A DNA stretch of 64,000 nt from Nannobrachium achirus (GCA_963921795.1 OY997639.1:55184426-55248425); one strand, 5' to 3'. Shown: positions 44,813 to 57,044, counted from the stretch's first letter. Notes: a model not told the origin generated them from the letters alone. Numbers and translations are program-made.

Positions 44813-45106
44813 GAATAAACCAGTATATTATAATAACTATGGAATGAACACAGAAGCACCCGGGAGGAAGTAGACTAAGAAAGGGGTGGAGCCTGTTGTT
44901 ACACACAAAGAAGTAGGTGGTGCCACCATTATTCATGTCTAAAGAGCTCCAGATCCACATGGGAACGCAAGGCTTCATGCGGATCTTGGACAAAGAAGCC
45001 TGTGATGACGTCAGTCACTTACTTGGTCTACTAGAGGTGTGCACAATGCACATGTAATTTGGAGCTGAACATCCAGTGGTTTATCCCCGGACAAACACAC
45101 ATACTG

Positions 45107-45138
<32 letters not shown>

Positions 45139-45196
45139 TACAGTAGGCACACACAGACCTTCTTGTAGATGGCTAGCCTCCTGCAGATCCTCACGT

Positions 45197-45243
45197 CATA
45201 AAAAAATCAAACCAAGTTTGAAGTGAGCAGTTCATGTCTGTCT

Positions 45244-45304
<61 letters not shown>

Positions 45305-45403
45305 TCAACAGCGCCACTTGGTCCTCCTACAAAGTTAAATCCTACAAAGTTACAGACAGACGCATAGGAGAAAGTGTGACCACCGCTCAAAAATAGTGTA
45401 CAC
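45197..45403. mobile_element. short microsatellite-bearing MITE
   Basis: Left AATCAAACCAAGTTTGAAGT then GAGCAGT and a GT run (45248-45302); CAACAGCGCC in the middle; right GTGTGACCACCGCTCAAAAA. Smallest member of the family at 42969-44078. An (AGAC)n run precedes it at 45108-45137. Confidence 0.55.
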
Positions 45404-46007
45404 CGGCACCCTCTTTCCCCAATCGCCTAGTCTACTACCAGGGCTATGGTGCATATCAGGGGATCCCTCGGGGGTTCATTAGTTTGCCCATTGATCTCTG
45501 TGATCTTCAGTCACAATCTTTTAGCAAATGATGATGCCATGCCTGTAATCAAGATCCGGCATTCCTTCATCCAGCCCTAGGGTACAATGGACAGCTCAGC
45601 TGCAACAGTAGGTACAAGGCATTCTCCGGAAAACAATTCAGGAATTCATAATATATGAGACAAGCATAGTGACACCCCAGAAAACAGCTTACTCTCCAGC
45701 TTGTATGTATGTGTGTGACATTGTTATTGCACATGCTCTAATTACATCCCCAAGAATCCTTTTTCCAACCGTGTTGCTGATCTGTGGAATATACAAAAGA
45801 GATGTTTTCAAGCAAGTGCAAGTTCAAGCATGTTTTGGCCCATGACTGAGCTGACAGCCTGCTGTGCACGCTCCAGGGAACCTCTGCATAAAGGATGTCT
45901 AGAAAGATGTAGGAATTGGGGGATGATAAAGACGGGGCAATCTGTTCCAACTCATGGCTAAGACAAATGGTTCAATTTGCACAGTCCCATGTCCAGGGGT
46001 GTCACAA

Positions 46008-46031
46008 GGGGGGGGGGGGGGGGGGGGGGGG
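46008..46031 (+). repeat. poly-G tract
   Basis: About 24 G; length is likely unreliable in the assembly. Confidence 0.8.
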
Positions 46032-46095
46032 AGTGGGACTGAGTTACTAGGGCACAAATGTGGACGGGTCCTAACTATTTCATACTTTAGCTATT

Positions 46096-46312
46096 GAAAA
46101 ATAGCAGATCTACAAGCTCACAGTGCGAAATTGTAGATCTGCTATTTTTGAAATGTGTGCAAATCTTTAAATATGTATTTTTTAAGTGAACATTTGTAAC
46201 TCAAATTTTGCTTCTGAGGGGGTACCTGAGACTAAAAATGTTGAGATGGTGGTCCGTGGCCAAATACATATCATTTCGGGGGTCCTTCACATGAAAAGGT
46301 TTGAGCACCACT
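46096..46312. mobile_element. partial hAT MITE with palindrome
   Basis: Palindrome copy at 46096-46149 (ATAGCAGATCTACAAGCTCA, and TGTAGATCTGCTATTTTTG). The right end AAAGGTTTGAGCACCACTG finishes at 46312. The left end is not identified; the poly-G run may have replaced it. Confidence 0.55.
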
Positions 46313-46374
46313 GACATGGGTTTTTCAAAAAACCTTAGAAGGATTTGGAATATTCAAAGACTTTTTCACGATTT

Positions 46375-46423
46375 TTGAAAAATAGCTGATCTAGTGAGCT
46401 TGTAGGCATATCTGCTATTTTTC
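46375..46423. repeat. dispersed short palindrome (copy 16)
   Basis: TTTGAAAAATAGCTGATCTA and GTGAGCTTGTAGGCATATCT then GCTATTTTTCAA; the outer stem is conserved and the inner part is lost. Confidence 0.7.
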
Positions 46424-46432
46424 AATATTTAA

Positions 46433-46874
46433 AGCTTGTCAGTAGCGGTATTGCTTTTTTCGGCCGGAGTCGCCGCGGACCCCCGCGGCCGTCGCGAGCA
46501 CCTCCGCCTCGCCGATACGATTCCGTAGAGCCGTCTCCCATCATTTTTAGACCAGGATTGAGGGAGTAGCAGGCAAGATTCCTTCACCAATGTAAACACA
46601 GTTGCTGAGGGAAGCTACTTCCTTTAGAGACAGCAAGACTCGCTGTGATTGGCCGGTGGTGTATGATCGGCGCTGTGATTGGCCGGTAGTGTATCATGTG
46701 GGAGATGACATCATTTTGCCGGGAAATTCTCCCCCCCTCACAACTCATAGAAAACATATAAAGAGAAGGCTTCAGAAGCTGAAAATAACAGAGTGGGGGT
46801 TCTAAAACTTTAGCGATTTAACAGTTAGGACAATTTTAAGATTTGTTTTATAAAAAAAGTTACATGGTATAACT
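46433..46874. mobile_element. TTAA MITE, copy 1 (AGYTATAC family)
   Basis: TTAA flanks at 46429-46432 and 46875-46878. Right end TTACATGGTATAACT; left end AGCTTGTCAGTAGCGG (subterminal part deleted). Inner GCTTTTTTCGGCC, TTCTAAAACTTTAGCGATTT and TAGGACAATTTTAAGAT are shared, inverted, with 59528-60030. Confidence 0.85.
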
Positions 46875-47176
46875 TTAAAGAAGCACAAAATAATGCGTCT
46901 AAATTGTTTAAACCCCCTCCCCTATGAAGAACATTCAGTGAATCCTTGTACACAGGGTCCAGAATTTGGTGCGACACCCCTGCCCATGTGTCTTCCATGT
47001 GCCTTGTGGGTGCAATGGAATAGCTGTGCTGCATGTGGCTGTGTGCAGCCATTTAGGATATCTGTGGAAAAATATAAACATAATATGATCCTGCCTTGTG
47101 CGGGGCAGAAGTCATGCTATATTATAAAAATATATCATGTTTTTTCACAAAGGTCCAATTCTTGTGGAAGAAAGAA

Positions 47177-47179
<3 letters not shown>

Positions 47180-47224
<45 letters not shown>
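47180..47224 (+). repeat. (GT)n microsatellite
   Basis: About 22 units. Confidence 0.95.
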
Positions 47225-47225
<1 letters not shown>

Positions 47226-48612
47226 TGTCATTGGTTTTCAGCTGATTATTGCCTAGGGTGAAGGTCTTAATGTTTGTGGGGGAGACATGCCCCCAGGACA
47301 CCATGGCAATGGCAATATATATCCTTCATATAATTGGCTTAGTGTGCATGTGCGTGCGTGCAAACAAATGTCATTATGTGTGTTACGGTATGCATGCACA
47401 CTTTTACTTATACTTACTATAGTGTCTTGTGGCTTTTGTCCAGACGTGCCCACCGCCACTGTCTGGTTTTTCAGAATGTTCCCTATGCTCTTCACATTAC
47501 TCTCATTCTCGGAGGCATAAAACATTTATTGAGTTATGGAATCATCACTGGGACACAACAAAGACCATAAGTCTCCCACTCCAGAGAGCCGAGGCAGTTT
47601 CCTTCCAGTCGAGGCTATTGTCTTATTTCCCTTCTTATCAGAGAGCTCTTGCACTGCTCTGTCAGTAGGCCCATGCCTTTTCTGAGCTTGAATTTATTTT
47701 CTTTGTTGCTGTTGTGGTGTTTTTAGTTTTGATCGCATGGCTGTCTGGTGTTAAACGAGGCAGTTCAAGCAGCACAGAGTGTATGCTGTATGCTGAAGGT
47801 ATTCCCATGCTGCTGCTAGATCTTGACACTTATATTTTTTCTTCTCTAATGGTGTCTGCGACAGTTAGGAAATGATTCACTCCCGAATAGACAAAGATTA
47901 TATGTGCTGTACAGAATGAGGAACATGAATCATGTGCCATGATATGCAATTATTATTTTTCTATTCAGTTGTCATCGTCCATAAAGGGATGAGAAGATTT
48001 TCACTACTGATGTTTTTTTTTGCTCATTAACATACTGAAGCTTTTGGCTGTGCCTGTCATCTTCAAGCCTCTTCACTTACACTGCACTAGGCTACCGGCA
48101 TCTCCGACAGAATTATTAAACCGGGGAGGGTTCAACTTATCTCTGTCTCGGCATGCTGCCAGTCTCGTCTTCAACAGTTATCACATACAGAGTTACAGCA
48201 AGCCCCAGACGGGGGCTGAAACATTACTCTGTGTCAAGTCAGAGAGCCTGCTGCTGGCAACAGCTACGAAGGACACATTATATAGGCTAGATGAAAACTC
48301 TTCACACACTGCTAAGAAGTCACAGCTGATCTCGACAAAGATATGAATATTTTACTTGCATGTGTGTGAGAATTAATGAACATTTTACTTTCTCCTTTAT
48401 AATATCACTAAACCACTATCATTGGTGGCATCAGCTGTTTCACCTGTTTCAATTGAAACAGGCCCACCCCTCCCAGAGGGGCTACGACTAAGAATTGAAA
48501 AACTCACCCACTTTGGCCCACTACTGTATATAGTTATTTAATTCAAAGACACAGCTTTTAAGCTAACAGCAGGCTTTAAATGCAGTTTTAACCACTAAGC
48601 AAATAAAGAATG
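47225..48612. other. intergenic; nothing recognised
   Basis: Unique-looking sequence without a supported gene or complete repeat. Confidence 0.45.
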
Positions 48613-48613
48613 T

Positions 48614-48927
48614 TTAGTGTGGTTGCCAGTAGGGCAACCAGACTATTGCTCTAGCCCATTGTTCATAGTATTCCGTATACACAATCTGATGTCATCAGTG
48701 ATGTCATCAGTGATATCATTGATTCTGAGTTCAATGGGGGAGAATTGCAAGTGTGGTGTTAGTGAGGAGTCCAGTGATATCATCGGTGATGTAATCAGTG
48801 ATGTCACTGATTCTGACTGGTGTAGTTAGTGTGGTTGAGTTCTATGGGGGAGTGGTGGGGTTCTGGCTATCCAGGCAATAAATAGGCAACCACACTTGCC
48901 ATTTCCAATTGCATCTTATCTTTCTAG
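48614..48927 (+). mobile_element. Helentron-like (HINE) element 1 of a tandem pair
   Basis: 5' end TTAGTGTGGTTGCC forms a hairpin with GGGCAACC (48621-48639). 3' end GGCAACCACACT is the inverted counterpart, followed by a hairpin (GCCATTTCCAATTGC) and TCTTTCTAG then TT. The inner part carries TGATGTCATCAG-type short repeats. Confidence 0.78.
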
Positions 48928-49212
48928 TTAGTGTGGTTGCCCAAAGGGCAACACACTGTAGTTCTGGGGAAACTGGGATAGGGAATCAACAGTGAATCAA
49001 TTGGAGTGGGAATCAATGGGAGTGAGAATCAATAGAGAATCAATGGGAGTGGGAATCAATAGGGAATCAATGGGAGTGGGAATCAATAGGGAATCAATGG
49101 GAGTGGGAATCAATAGGGAATCAATTGGTCGAGCTTCACATGACAGTTAGCTTGCTGCAGAATATAGTCACGTCGGCAACCACACTTGCAATTTCCAATT
49201 GCATCTTTCTAG
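48928..49212 (+). mobile_element. Helentron-like (HINE) element 2 of a tandem pair
   Basis: Starts directly after the CTAG of element 1: TTAGTGTGGTTGCCC with GGGCAACAC. 3' end GGCAACCACACT (49175-49186), perfect hairpin GCAATTTCCAATTGC (49188-49202), then ATCTTTCTAG and host TT. It includes a GGGAATCAATGGGAGTG minisatellite (48975-49128, about five units). Confidence 0.82.
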
Positions 49213-49262
49213 TTGTATTTTATTTATTTTTTATTATAATCACACTAAATTATAAAACATTA

Positions 49263-50233
49263 TTGCGACCATCTGGTCGCAAGTTACTATGAAAAGCTCC
49301 ACCGACTGTGTGTCTGTCAGTCAGTCAGTCTGTCTGTCTGTCCGTCATGTCACGTCACACTTTTGCCCCTATCTCTGCCACCGTTGGCCCTATCAATGCC
49401 AAACTTTGCACACACATTTCTTGGATGGCAAATCACAACCTCTGCCCCTGATTCCTCACATGGCCCTCTTCTAGCGCCACCATCAGGCAGATTTTTGCAA
49501 AACACATTTTTGGACACTGCTCCTACAGATTTTGCCCTAAAATCACACAACGCGGTATCTATCTATCTATCATTCTATATATCAATCAATCAAATGTGTC
49601 CCAGCACGGCTAGTCATTGTCATTCTATTTGAAAGCTGGGAATCATAGCTACAAAATGATATATTGGTTGTGGAGATTGACCCAACAGTTTTGAAGATAT
49701 GGCTTGTAGAATGATGCCATGCTGAAATACTACTTTTGAGATATTCAAGTTCTAAATACATTTCTAACCTGCAATGACCTGCATGATCTCTCACATTAAT
49801 TAAAAAAAGTCTTATTTACATGCAGAGTTAAGCTCTGGCGTTTAAGTGAAATGATATTCAAGTTCTAAATACATTTCTAACCTGCAATGACCTGCATGAT
49901 CTCTCACATTAATAAAAAAAAAGTCTTATTTACATGCAGAGTTAAGTTCTGGCGTTTAAGTGAAATGTAGCCTGATATTTATGAAATGCTTTTGTGGCTT
50001 TATCACATTTTAGTGAAAAAAAAAGAAAAAAGTAATTTCAGCTGTGGCCTAAAGTAGTGGCTTCCGAAATGACTGCCCCTGTGTCACACTCAGTCACAAA
50101 TGGTGACATCATAATATCAAGGCATATTTAAGGCTGCATACAGGTATTTATCCAATGTATCTGAGAGACGTGAGCGGCCCGAGATCGGATGGGTAAGGAT
50201 GAGTAAGGATCCCATTGGGATGAGTAAGGATCT
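49263..50233 (+). mobile_element. possible third Helentron-like element
   Basis: Starts TTGCGACCATCTGGTCGCAA, a 5' hairpin very like that at 29306. A candidate 3' end is ATCCCATTGGGAT (hairpin), then GAGTAAGGATCTAG and TT at 50234. The inverted counterpart of the 5' end is not visible, so the end call is weak. Contains a 113-bp tandem duplication. Confidence 0.4.
49740..49967 (+). repeat. 113-bp tandem duplication, two copies
   Basis: The unit starting GATATTCAAGTTCTAAATAC is repeated at 49853 with few changes. Confidence 0.92.
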
Positions 50234-50461
50234 AGTTTAAATAAAAGTACAGTATGTTATCTTCATTATTTATTTACCAAGTTCCGCCACGACAGTACAA
50301 AGGCAGGGCCCTTGAGGTGCAATTGAGGTGCGGAAAAAAACATCTGGGAGTGGTGTTAGCTGGAGTATTGGCTGAGCTTCACATGACAGTTAGCACGCTG
50401 CAGAATATTGTCACGAGTGAGCCCACACTGTTTCGTAGGAACAGTATTTCGAGTTTCACTT

Positions 50462-50512
50462 GCTCTGGTCCATAGCGTTAGGAGAAGTCCTTCTAACGCT
50501 ATGGACCAGAGC
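50462..50512. repeat. perfect 20-bp hairpin
   Basis: GCTCTGGTCCATAGCGTTAG, 11-nt loop, CTAACGCTATGGACCAGAGC with no mismatch. Confidence 0.95.
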
Positions 50513-50638
50513 TAATTTCACTTCTAACACTATCAACGGTGTCAGCAAATGCAAACTAGTAAATTCTCAGTCTAAAGAAAATACACACAATTATTATTAC
50601 TGTCGGACCTCCAGTCCAACAGTGCATGATAAACAACT

Positions 50639-50702
50639 AAAATAATAAGGGCTAGAGTTAACAGTCTCTAAAATAATAAGGGCTAGAGTTAACACAGTCT
50701 CT
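50639..50702 (+). repeat. 31-33-bp tandem duplication
   Basis: The unit AAAATAATAAGGGCTAGAGT (first 20 nt) occurs twice. Confidence 0.9.
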
Positions 50703-50760
50703 CAAAGCATCCTGGGAGGTATAGTCCAGTTCAATATGTCCAAACATGAATGGTCCGTTC

Positions 50761-51365
50761 CATTTTTGGGGGCTTATGAAAACTATATATTTTTGGAAAC
50801 TTCAGAGTATAGCAAATCAGAAAATCAATGATTCCATTTGCAAAATCCCTAAGGGAACTTTTGACAGCTGCTGAAAGTTTCTGTCTCATTCACTTACTAT
50901 ATACACTATAATAAAAAGGGAAAAAATACCCCCCAAAACTCTGCTATAAGTAGCATGTGAGGGGTTTAACACTAAACAAGGCTCTAACTCATTCTCCTGC
51001 TATACCATCAACATGTGGAACGCCCTTCCACAAGCCTTAAAGGAGAGCAAATCCCTAGCCTCCTTCAAAATTGGTATGAAAAGTCACCTTCAGACAGCTG
51101 CTACCCATGACTTGTAAATAGACTAAGCCCCCATGCTCCCCCCCCCCCTTTTCTTTTTTTCTGCCTTTGTATTTGATGTTATGCTTTTGAAACTGATATT
51201 ATCCTAGATAAAGTACTATGTTCTATCCGTCTGTCTTTCAATGTTATATGAGATACTTAAAGTGTGGTTCCTGTGGAAATAAGCCTCGGCTTTCTAGGAT
51301 CTCCTTTTAGTTGACCTTGTATCATGAAACTGTACTTTTTTCTATTGCAAAATTCTAATAAATTC

Positions 51366-51397
<32 letters not shown>

Positions 51398-51823
51398 GTC
51401 AGTCAAACTAGTTTTTTTTTAATGATTCTGAATCCAATGCAATCATTTGTTTTGCACAAAAAAACATTCTTTGGGCTAAAAACGGCCCGACAAAACTATG
51501 GTTTAGTTATGAGTCATCACTTTTCACAGTTTCTTGGGGGCTGTTTTTATCCCAAGGAATGTTTTCCATGCAAAACAAATGCTTTCAATGGATCCAGAAT
51601 CATTAAAAACCCCTAGTTTGACCCCATCACATGCTACTTAAAGCAGATTCTTTGGGGGTACTTTTTCCCTTTATAGTATAGTGTATAGTAAGTGATGAGA
51701 TACAAACTTTCAGCAGCTGTCAAAAGTTCCCCTACAGATTTTGCAAATGGAATCATGGATTTTCCGATTTGCTATACTCTGAAGTCTTCAAAAATATATA
51801 GTTTTCATAAACCCCCAAAAATG
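50761..51823. mobile_element. foldback element B (arms about 300 bp)
   Basis: Outer ends CATTTTTGGGGGCTTATG and CATAAACCCCCAAAAATG (one substitution). The arms pair through TCAGAGTATAGCAAATC and CATTTGCAAAATC blocks. The centre (GATTCTGAATCCA...TTGTTTTGCA) matches foldback A at 22761-23641. The left arm is interrupted by a LINE end (50966-51400). Confidence 0.85.
50966..51400 (+). mobile_element. LINE 3' end inside foldback B
   Basis: Encodes the end of a LINE ORF (MWNALPQALKESKSLASFKI then GMKSHLQ and a stop), a 3' UTR with CTTTGTATTTGATGTTATGC, and an (AATC)n tail at 51369-51397. Same family as 34636-34959. Confidence 0.75.
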
Positions 51824-54400
51824 TTAACGAAATTACTCAAGCGACTTGACTAGTATGGAGGCAGGTCTGGGACCTTACAATCGGAGCTGTCCATGGTTCT
51901 GAAAATGCACCATGTAAATACGCTATTATGGATGCAAACCAATTTGAATCCATGATTTTTCTTTTCTCTTTAGTTTTTCCCCTCTAACAGAGAGGTTGTC
52001 ACTGGCCTCTAAACGTAATGTGCCTCTGTCCCTCAGCACTGTTATCATTGCACTGGATCATTGTTGATGATGATGAGATATCTGAATGTTTAGTTTGGCT
52101 CGTGGGCACCACATGGAGGAAACAACCACTTTCCACTGCAGATGTCAGGTTGTCTTTGTACAGGCTTAGTCACAAAAAACAGGGTTTGTTCATATTTCTC
52201 GTTCTTGGGGCTCTTCTCATGAGCTTTATAGTCTTAAGTAGTTCATGTATGAAGTTCAATGTCTTTAAAGATAATTTCCATTGTCATAGGACAACTACAG
52301 TAGTACATCATCTTAATGGATGTTAACAGAGGGCTTGAGTGAGTGTCCTATTTTTCTTTTCCTTTTAGTCATGTTTTCCCTCAGAACAAAGATACATTTT
52401 AAGACTTTCTCCCAGTGTACTGTGGTGAATGTGTCCTGCCATGCACTAGTAACAATGCCCCACAGACATCATTGCAGAGTTTGCTTTCTGTTACTGTGAT
52501 GTACAGTAGGCCTAGAGCTTATCTGACTATAAGAATGTATATGAAATCAGCATACATTGGTGTCACGGGGGAGAGAGACGGAATATAAGGTAACAAATCA
52601 GGCTAGGAATAAAGAAAAGTAGAAGTGTCAGCTGAATACTTCAGGGTAAACAATTTGTTCTAAAGGAGCATGTTTGTGTGTTAGTCCCTATGAATATATA
52701 TCTTACAAATGTTTTTTCTGCAGTTCCAATGTACTGATGCTAGAACTCCAGAGCTAGTTCCTCAGTAGCTTATGAGTTGAGTGTCAGATCGGTTATTGTA
52801 ACACCTTCCATAGATAACAGTGTCTGCACAGGTTCTCACAAAGGATATGTGACAGAATAGGGCAATCTATAATTCTGAACACAAGTCTGCACTATACTAC
52901 TTTGGATGATATGCTCTGAGCTACCAGGTAGTGTGATGAGCAGAGTCCTGGATCATAATTAGAAGGACCTGTAGGTTGACAAATGCCTAAACACAGGGCT
53001 AGCTGTCAAATCAAGTCTTTGTTCACGTTTTTCCCCACATTGTTAAGAGGATTTTCATTTGTGAGAGACCATTTTAAGTTAACCCTCCTTGGCCTGCAGT
53101 TAATTTATGATCCAGTCAATTGCAGGAATTTGCTTTCTCAGAATGGATTCCAATTGAATTCCAGTGCCTCAAGAATCTGCATTGTGTACACATAACAAAC
53201 TTTGCTTGCACGTTGACATAAAATATATTATGTGACTGAGGGCATGAGAGTGGCCTAAATGAGCTTTTATCTTTATTATCTGCCCTGGGCTCATGTACAG
53301 CAGCGTAACTGGAGAGAACCTAATTGGCCAAAGCGTTGGCTTGTGGATGGTAATAGAGGTATCGCAAAGTACTATCTGATATCTGCATATGGAGCTCATG
53401 TTACTCAGCACTTGAAGAATATTGCATTTCATCTGTCAGGCATGGGGGATGGAGGGGGCTGTCGTTGCTTGTATCTGAAGCCTATTTCATTATTCTCCAT
53501 CTCTGCTGCCAGACTACTGGCATGAGCGCTCATCTCATTTCATAGAGAGAATAGGGAATGACAAGATGGAGAGCAAGGGGCGGAACGATGCACTTGACAA
53601 CTCGGGGCAGAGATTGTAACCAGAGCATTGTGATTGTAAGTATTTCCACAACCTCTTCAGTTGGCCTTCAGATAAGGTCATTCATATTTACTTAACATAT
53701 CTCTCACACACAGGGCTACACTTAGTGGGTTTGTAGATCTGCTTTTTTCTGTGGCTTCTATGCCCAGGATGAGTGCTGATAGGCGGGCAGGATTAGCAAG
53801 GAGAGTTGGTCATACTGGTTGTTCCAAAACTACCATGTGGGGTGCATGAGCGTGTGTTTGCCTAACGGGGGTCCTCCAAGTTGGACTGGATCACTGAGTA
53901 GGCCTGTTGGACCTATAGGTGGACCCACAGGTGGGTCACGGTTTTCATCATTACTTAAGCCTCAATAACTGCCCCCCCCCCCCCCCCCCCCCCCCGCCCG
54001 CCCGCCATCAAGGTCACATCAATTTAATAAGTAATTACTAATTACTTGACATTCATTAATTATTAATGAAACTTCACGCTGACACTTTTTATATTGCAAT
54101 TGACTTATATGGGCAGCCCCACGGGCAAAACAGCTACTCGGTCTACTGGGCACATTTTAGCATTAGATCAGATCAGATCATATTTGGGCACAAATAACAA
54201 AAAAATGCTTGACCATCACCTCCCTCTGCTACTCTCTCTGTGGTGTAACTGCCACTTTCAAGCTTATTTGATATTATCGGAACTATATAAGTGATTAGTC
54301 TTCCTATAGCTTCAAAATGTCTCTAACGTAACATAAAGCTTTCTAGCCTACGGTCTAGCACTAGCTCTAAAAGAGGTAATATGCTTTTCAATAATCCAAT
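51824..54400. other. intergenic; mostly unassigned
   Basis: A palindrome remnant (53725-53750, TTTGTAGATCTGCTTTTTTC) and a poly-C run (53971-53994). No gene recognised. Confidence 0.45.
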
Positions 54401-54407
54401 GATAGGC

Positions 54408-54563
54408 CCGGGCTGCCGGTTTGGTGGTCTACAGGCACCCTAGGCTGCAATGCCAGCCTGACAGAGTGTCATGGTTTCGAATCCCGACGACCTAGGCTGC
54501 GTGTCACTCCCTATCTCTCACCCCATTTCCTGTCAGTCTACAGTGCTAAAATAAAGTAAAGTG
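54408..54563 (+). mobile_element. tRNA-derived SINE
   Basis: A-box-like GGTTTGGTGGTCTACAGGC and B-box-like GGTTTCGAATCCC about 45 nt apart, then CACTCCCTATCTCTCACCCC and a tail TCCTGTCAGTCTACAGTGC then AAAATAAAGTAAA, the layout of common fish tRNA SINEs. Confidence 0.65.
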
Positions 54564-55727
54564 TCTGTCTGTATCTGTGTTTTGCAGAGAGGGTGCATTT
54601 CCTGAGAGTGTGGGTTTGTGGGTTTTTGTGTGTGAGAGAGAGGGTCAACCTTTGGCATTCATTTCAGCATATGTAATAAAATGTGTTTAGCAAAAATTGG
54701 CCTCCTGGTGATGTGAAAAACTTGGGCAGCTGTTCTGACTCTTGCCTCCAGGGATTTGGGGGTGGGGGGAGGCACAGTTTCAGGACGATCGGTCCAACAG
54801 TGCTGGAAATTCGCAACCAAATGCAACTCTAGCTAGTTGTCGAAGTGTCTATGAGCAAGACAATTAACCCTAACTGCTCCACCCCGAAGGTTCCTTATAA
54901 CCATCTGAGCAGCCATCAGCTGGGTGAAGCTGAAACTGAATTTATTAATAAGGTCTACACACACATTTTCACCGGGAGTAACGTATGCAGCACAGCCCAC
55001 AAGGAAAGTATAGAAGGAAGGGAAACACGTGATGCCAGGGATGCACCATGACCAGGTGCATGACCGGCCATGACACCTCACCATGGGTGCCAAAACTCCC
55101 ACACCGGATGTGCGATGAATCTGGGCAGTCGGTAATAGGTATAGTTTCAGGTGGGAGGTCATCTGGCTACAATGTCTCTTCAAGGGCTGCTGAGCATTCT
55201 AATTCAGATAAGAGAAAACAAAAGCAACAACAACATGTTTTCCAATAGGATTGGTTCCCTCTGGCCTTGTAAAAGCATGGCTGAGCATCATGGCCGGGCA
55301 TCTCGCCTGCCTGGGTCTGCTGTGGTGCAGAGGTCGTTACTCACTGTGACACTCTCCACTGATCTACATCGCATTACCAGCCGCTTTATATCAGTCTCTG
55401 CCATGGCCTTGCAAAACTGCTGCTAGGAGGAGGAGTGGAGGACTCTGGTCCACTAAATGTATCCCTTAATAATTACAACCACAACACTTACACTGTCAAC
55501 TCCTCAGTGTTAATTTACCTCTGAGGGTGTATGTAACCAAATGAACCCGAAAGGGTGTATTTAGTTCCATTTGTGTTTCAAATGGATAAATTGTTGTGAG
55601 CTTTTCTTTCTTTTTTTGCTACTGTTTGTTTATATTTAATATAAAATTATTTGCAATTCTCTGAAGTACATGCAGTTTTGCTAATTATTTCATTGAAATC
55701 CAGCCTGCTTTTTATCTTCCTCTAAGG
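54564..55727. other. intergenic; fragment of a small MITE near its end
   Basis: 55495-55590 carries CTCAGTGTTAATTTACCTCT and GTAACCAAATGAACCC, related to the complete copy at 58144-58283. Otherwise nothing recognised. Confidence 0.4.
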
Positions 55728-56026
55728 CAGTGGTTTTCAAAGTGGGCCCTTGTGAAAGAGCACAGCTTCTAGTTACAGGTATATTTTCAATTCACTTGAC
55801 AATATAACAGTACAAATTTAACAGTAATGAGTTACTATTCTAAGAATATGTTTCAATGTCACCACTAAACCTTTTTAACAAGTGCAATTATAACATTTAG
55901 GCTACACTATTATGACACGTTTTGCTTTAAATGATAATATAAACCAAAAAAGAGTTTCATGTTGGGGGACAGAATCATTTGAAATGTGGGCCACCATGGC
56001 CTAATTAAAGTCAATTTGAACCACTC
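55728..56026. mobile_element. hAT MITE, ends CAGTGGTTTTCAAAG
   Basis: Left CAGTGGTTTTCAAAGTGGG; right TCAATTTGAACCACT. Flanks CTCTAAGG and ATCTAAAC share five of eight bases. No palindrome copy inside. Confidence 0.7.
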
Positions 56027-56891
56027 ATCTAAACTGCCCAGGGCCCCATGTGTGCTGAATAAATTCAGACTGACCCTAGCCATCTGCACTGACTTATCAT
56101 AATGCATATATTTTAATAAATACAAGTACAGGATAATGTGCAATCTATCACAAGTGAATACATGCACAAATATACATATATTGACTATGAATTGATACTG
56201 TAGAGAATGATAGTATGTACAATGTCATCTGGGCTACAGCAGTGGGTATCTGGATAATATACGGTATGTAGTCTATCAACAGAGATTATAATTGCCAAAT
56301 CTAGTTTATCAACAATGAAACATTATCCTTTACAGGCGTGGTTTCGTAGGGTAGGGCCTACTACATCCCAGTCGTCCATGTGTGAATGTGCCAGAGTCAA
56401 GCAGGAGTCAGTAATCCAAGAACAGAACAGAACATATGGGGGTCAGCCTTGGCTGTGGAGCTTGATGGCTACTGGCACAAAGGCTGTCCAAGTCACATTG
56501 TTTTGTGCCTGGGGACAATGAGTCTTTGGCTCAATGTGCTTTTCCTCCCAGCAAAATCATAATTGCCCTGGCACTACTTTCACTCCCTGTGGCTTTGGCT
56601 ATATCCTTGTTTGGAAACATGGAAAACCATTTTTAAAAGTTTCAAAAATTGCACAGAAAGTGAAAATAAATTATCATTTTCACAAGGCAGGCAGTTTTTC
56701 TCCACACTAAAGCCTCTTCTCTTAACTCTGCACCTCAGTTTATATGAGTCTGGTAACCTAGTTCTAAAACGGTAAACCTGTCAGGGCATTTTTGGACAAG
56801 TAAGAAAAATGTGGATACTCATTGCTTTTGTTCTTGCTGTTGGCCTCTTGTTGAATGGATTGTTAGAGAAAGGTGAGGGGAAGAAACCCTT

Positions 56892-56892
<1 letters not shown>
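56027..56892. other. intergenic; nothing recognised
   Basis: No repeat or gene that I can support. Confidence 0.45.
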
Positions 56893-56934
<42 letters not shown>

Positions 56935-56946
56935 ATGCACGTGTGT

Positions 56947-57042
<96 letters not shown>
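56893..57042. repeat. (TG)n followed by (AC)n, self-complementary
   Basis: TG run 56893-56932, linker TACATGCACGTGTGTGC, AC run 56949-57042. The two runs are reverse complements and can form a long hairpin. Confidence 0.95.

Positions 57043-57044
<2 letters not shown>

Noticed and set aside
48975-49128. Possible CRISPR-like array (GGGAATCAATGGGAGTG units)
   Set aside because: Spacers are not unique, units vary, and the genome is vertebrate; it is a minisatellite inside a Helentron-like element.
52018-52326. 102-residue frame in the intergenic region
   Set aside because: No family resemblance; composition typical of chance frames in AT-rich DNA.
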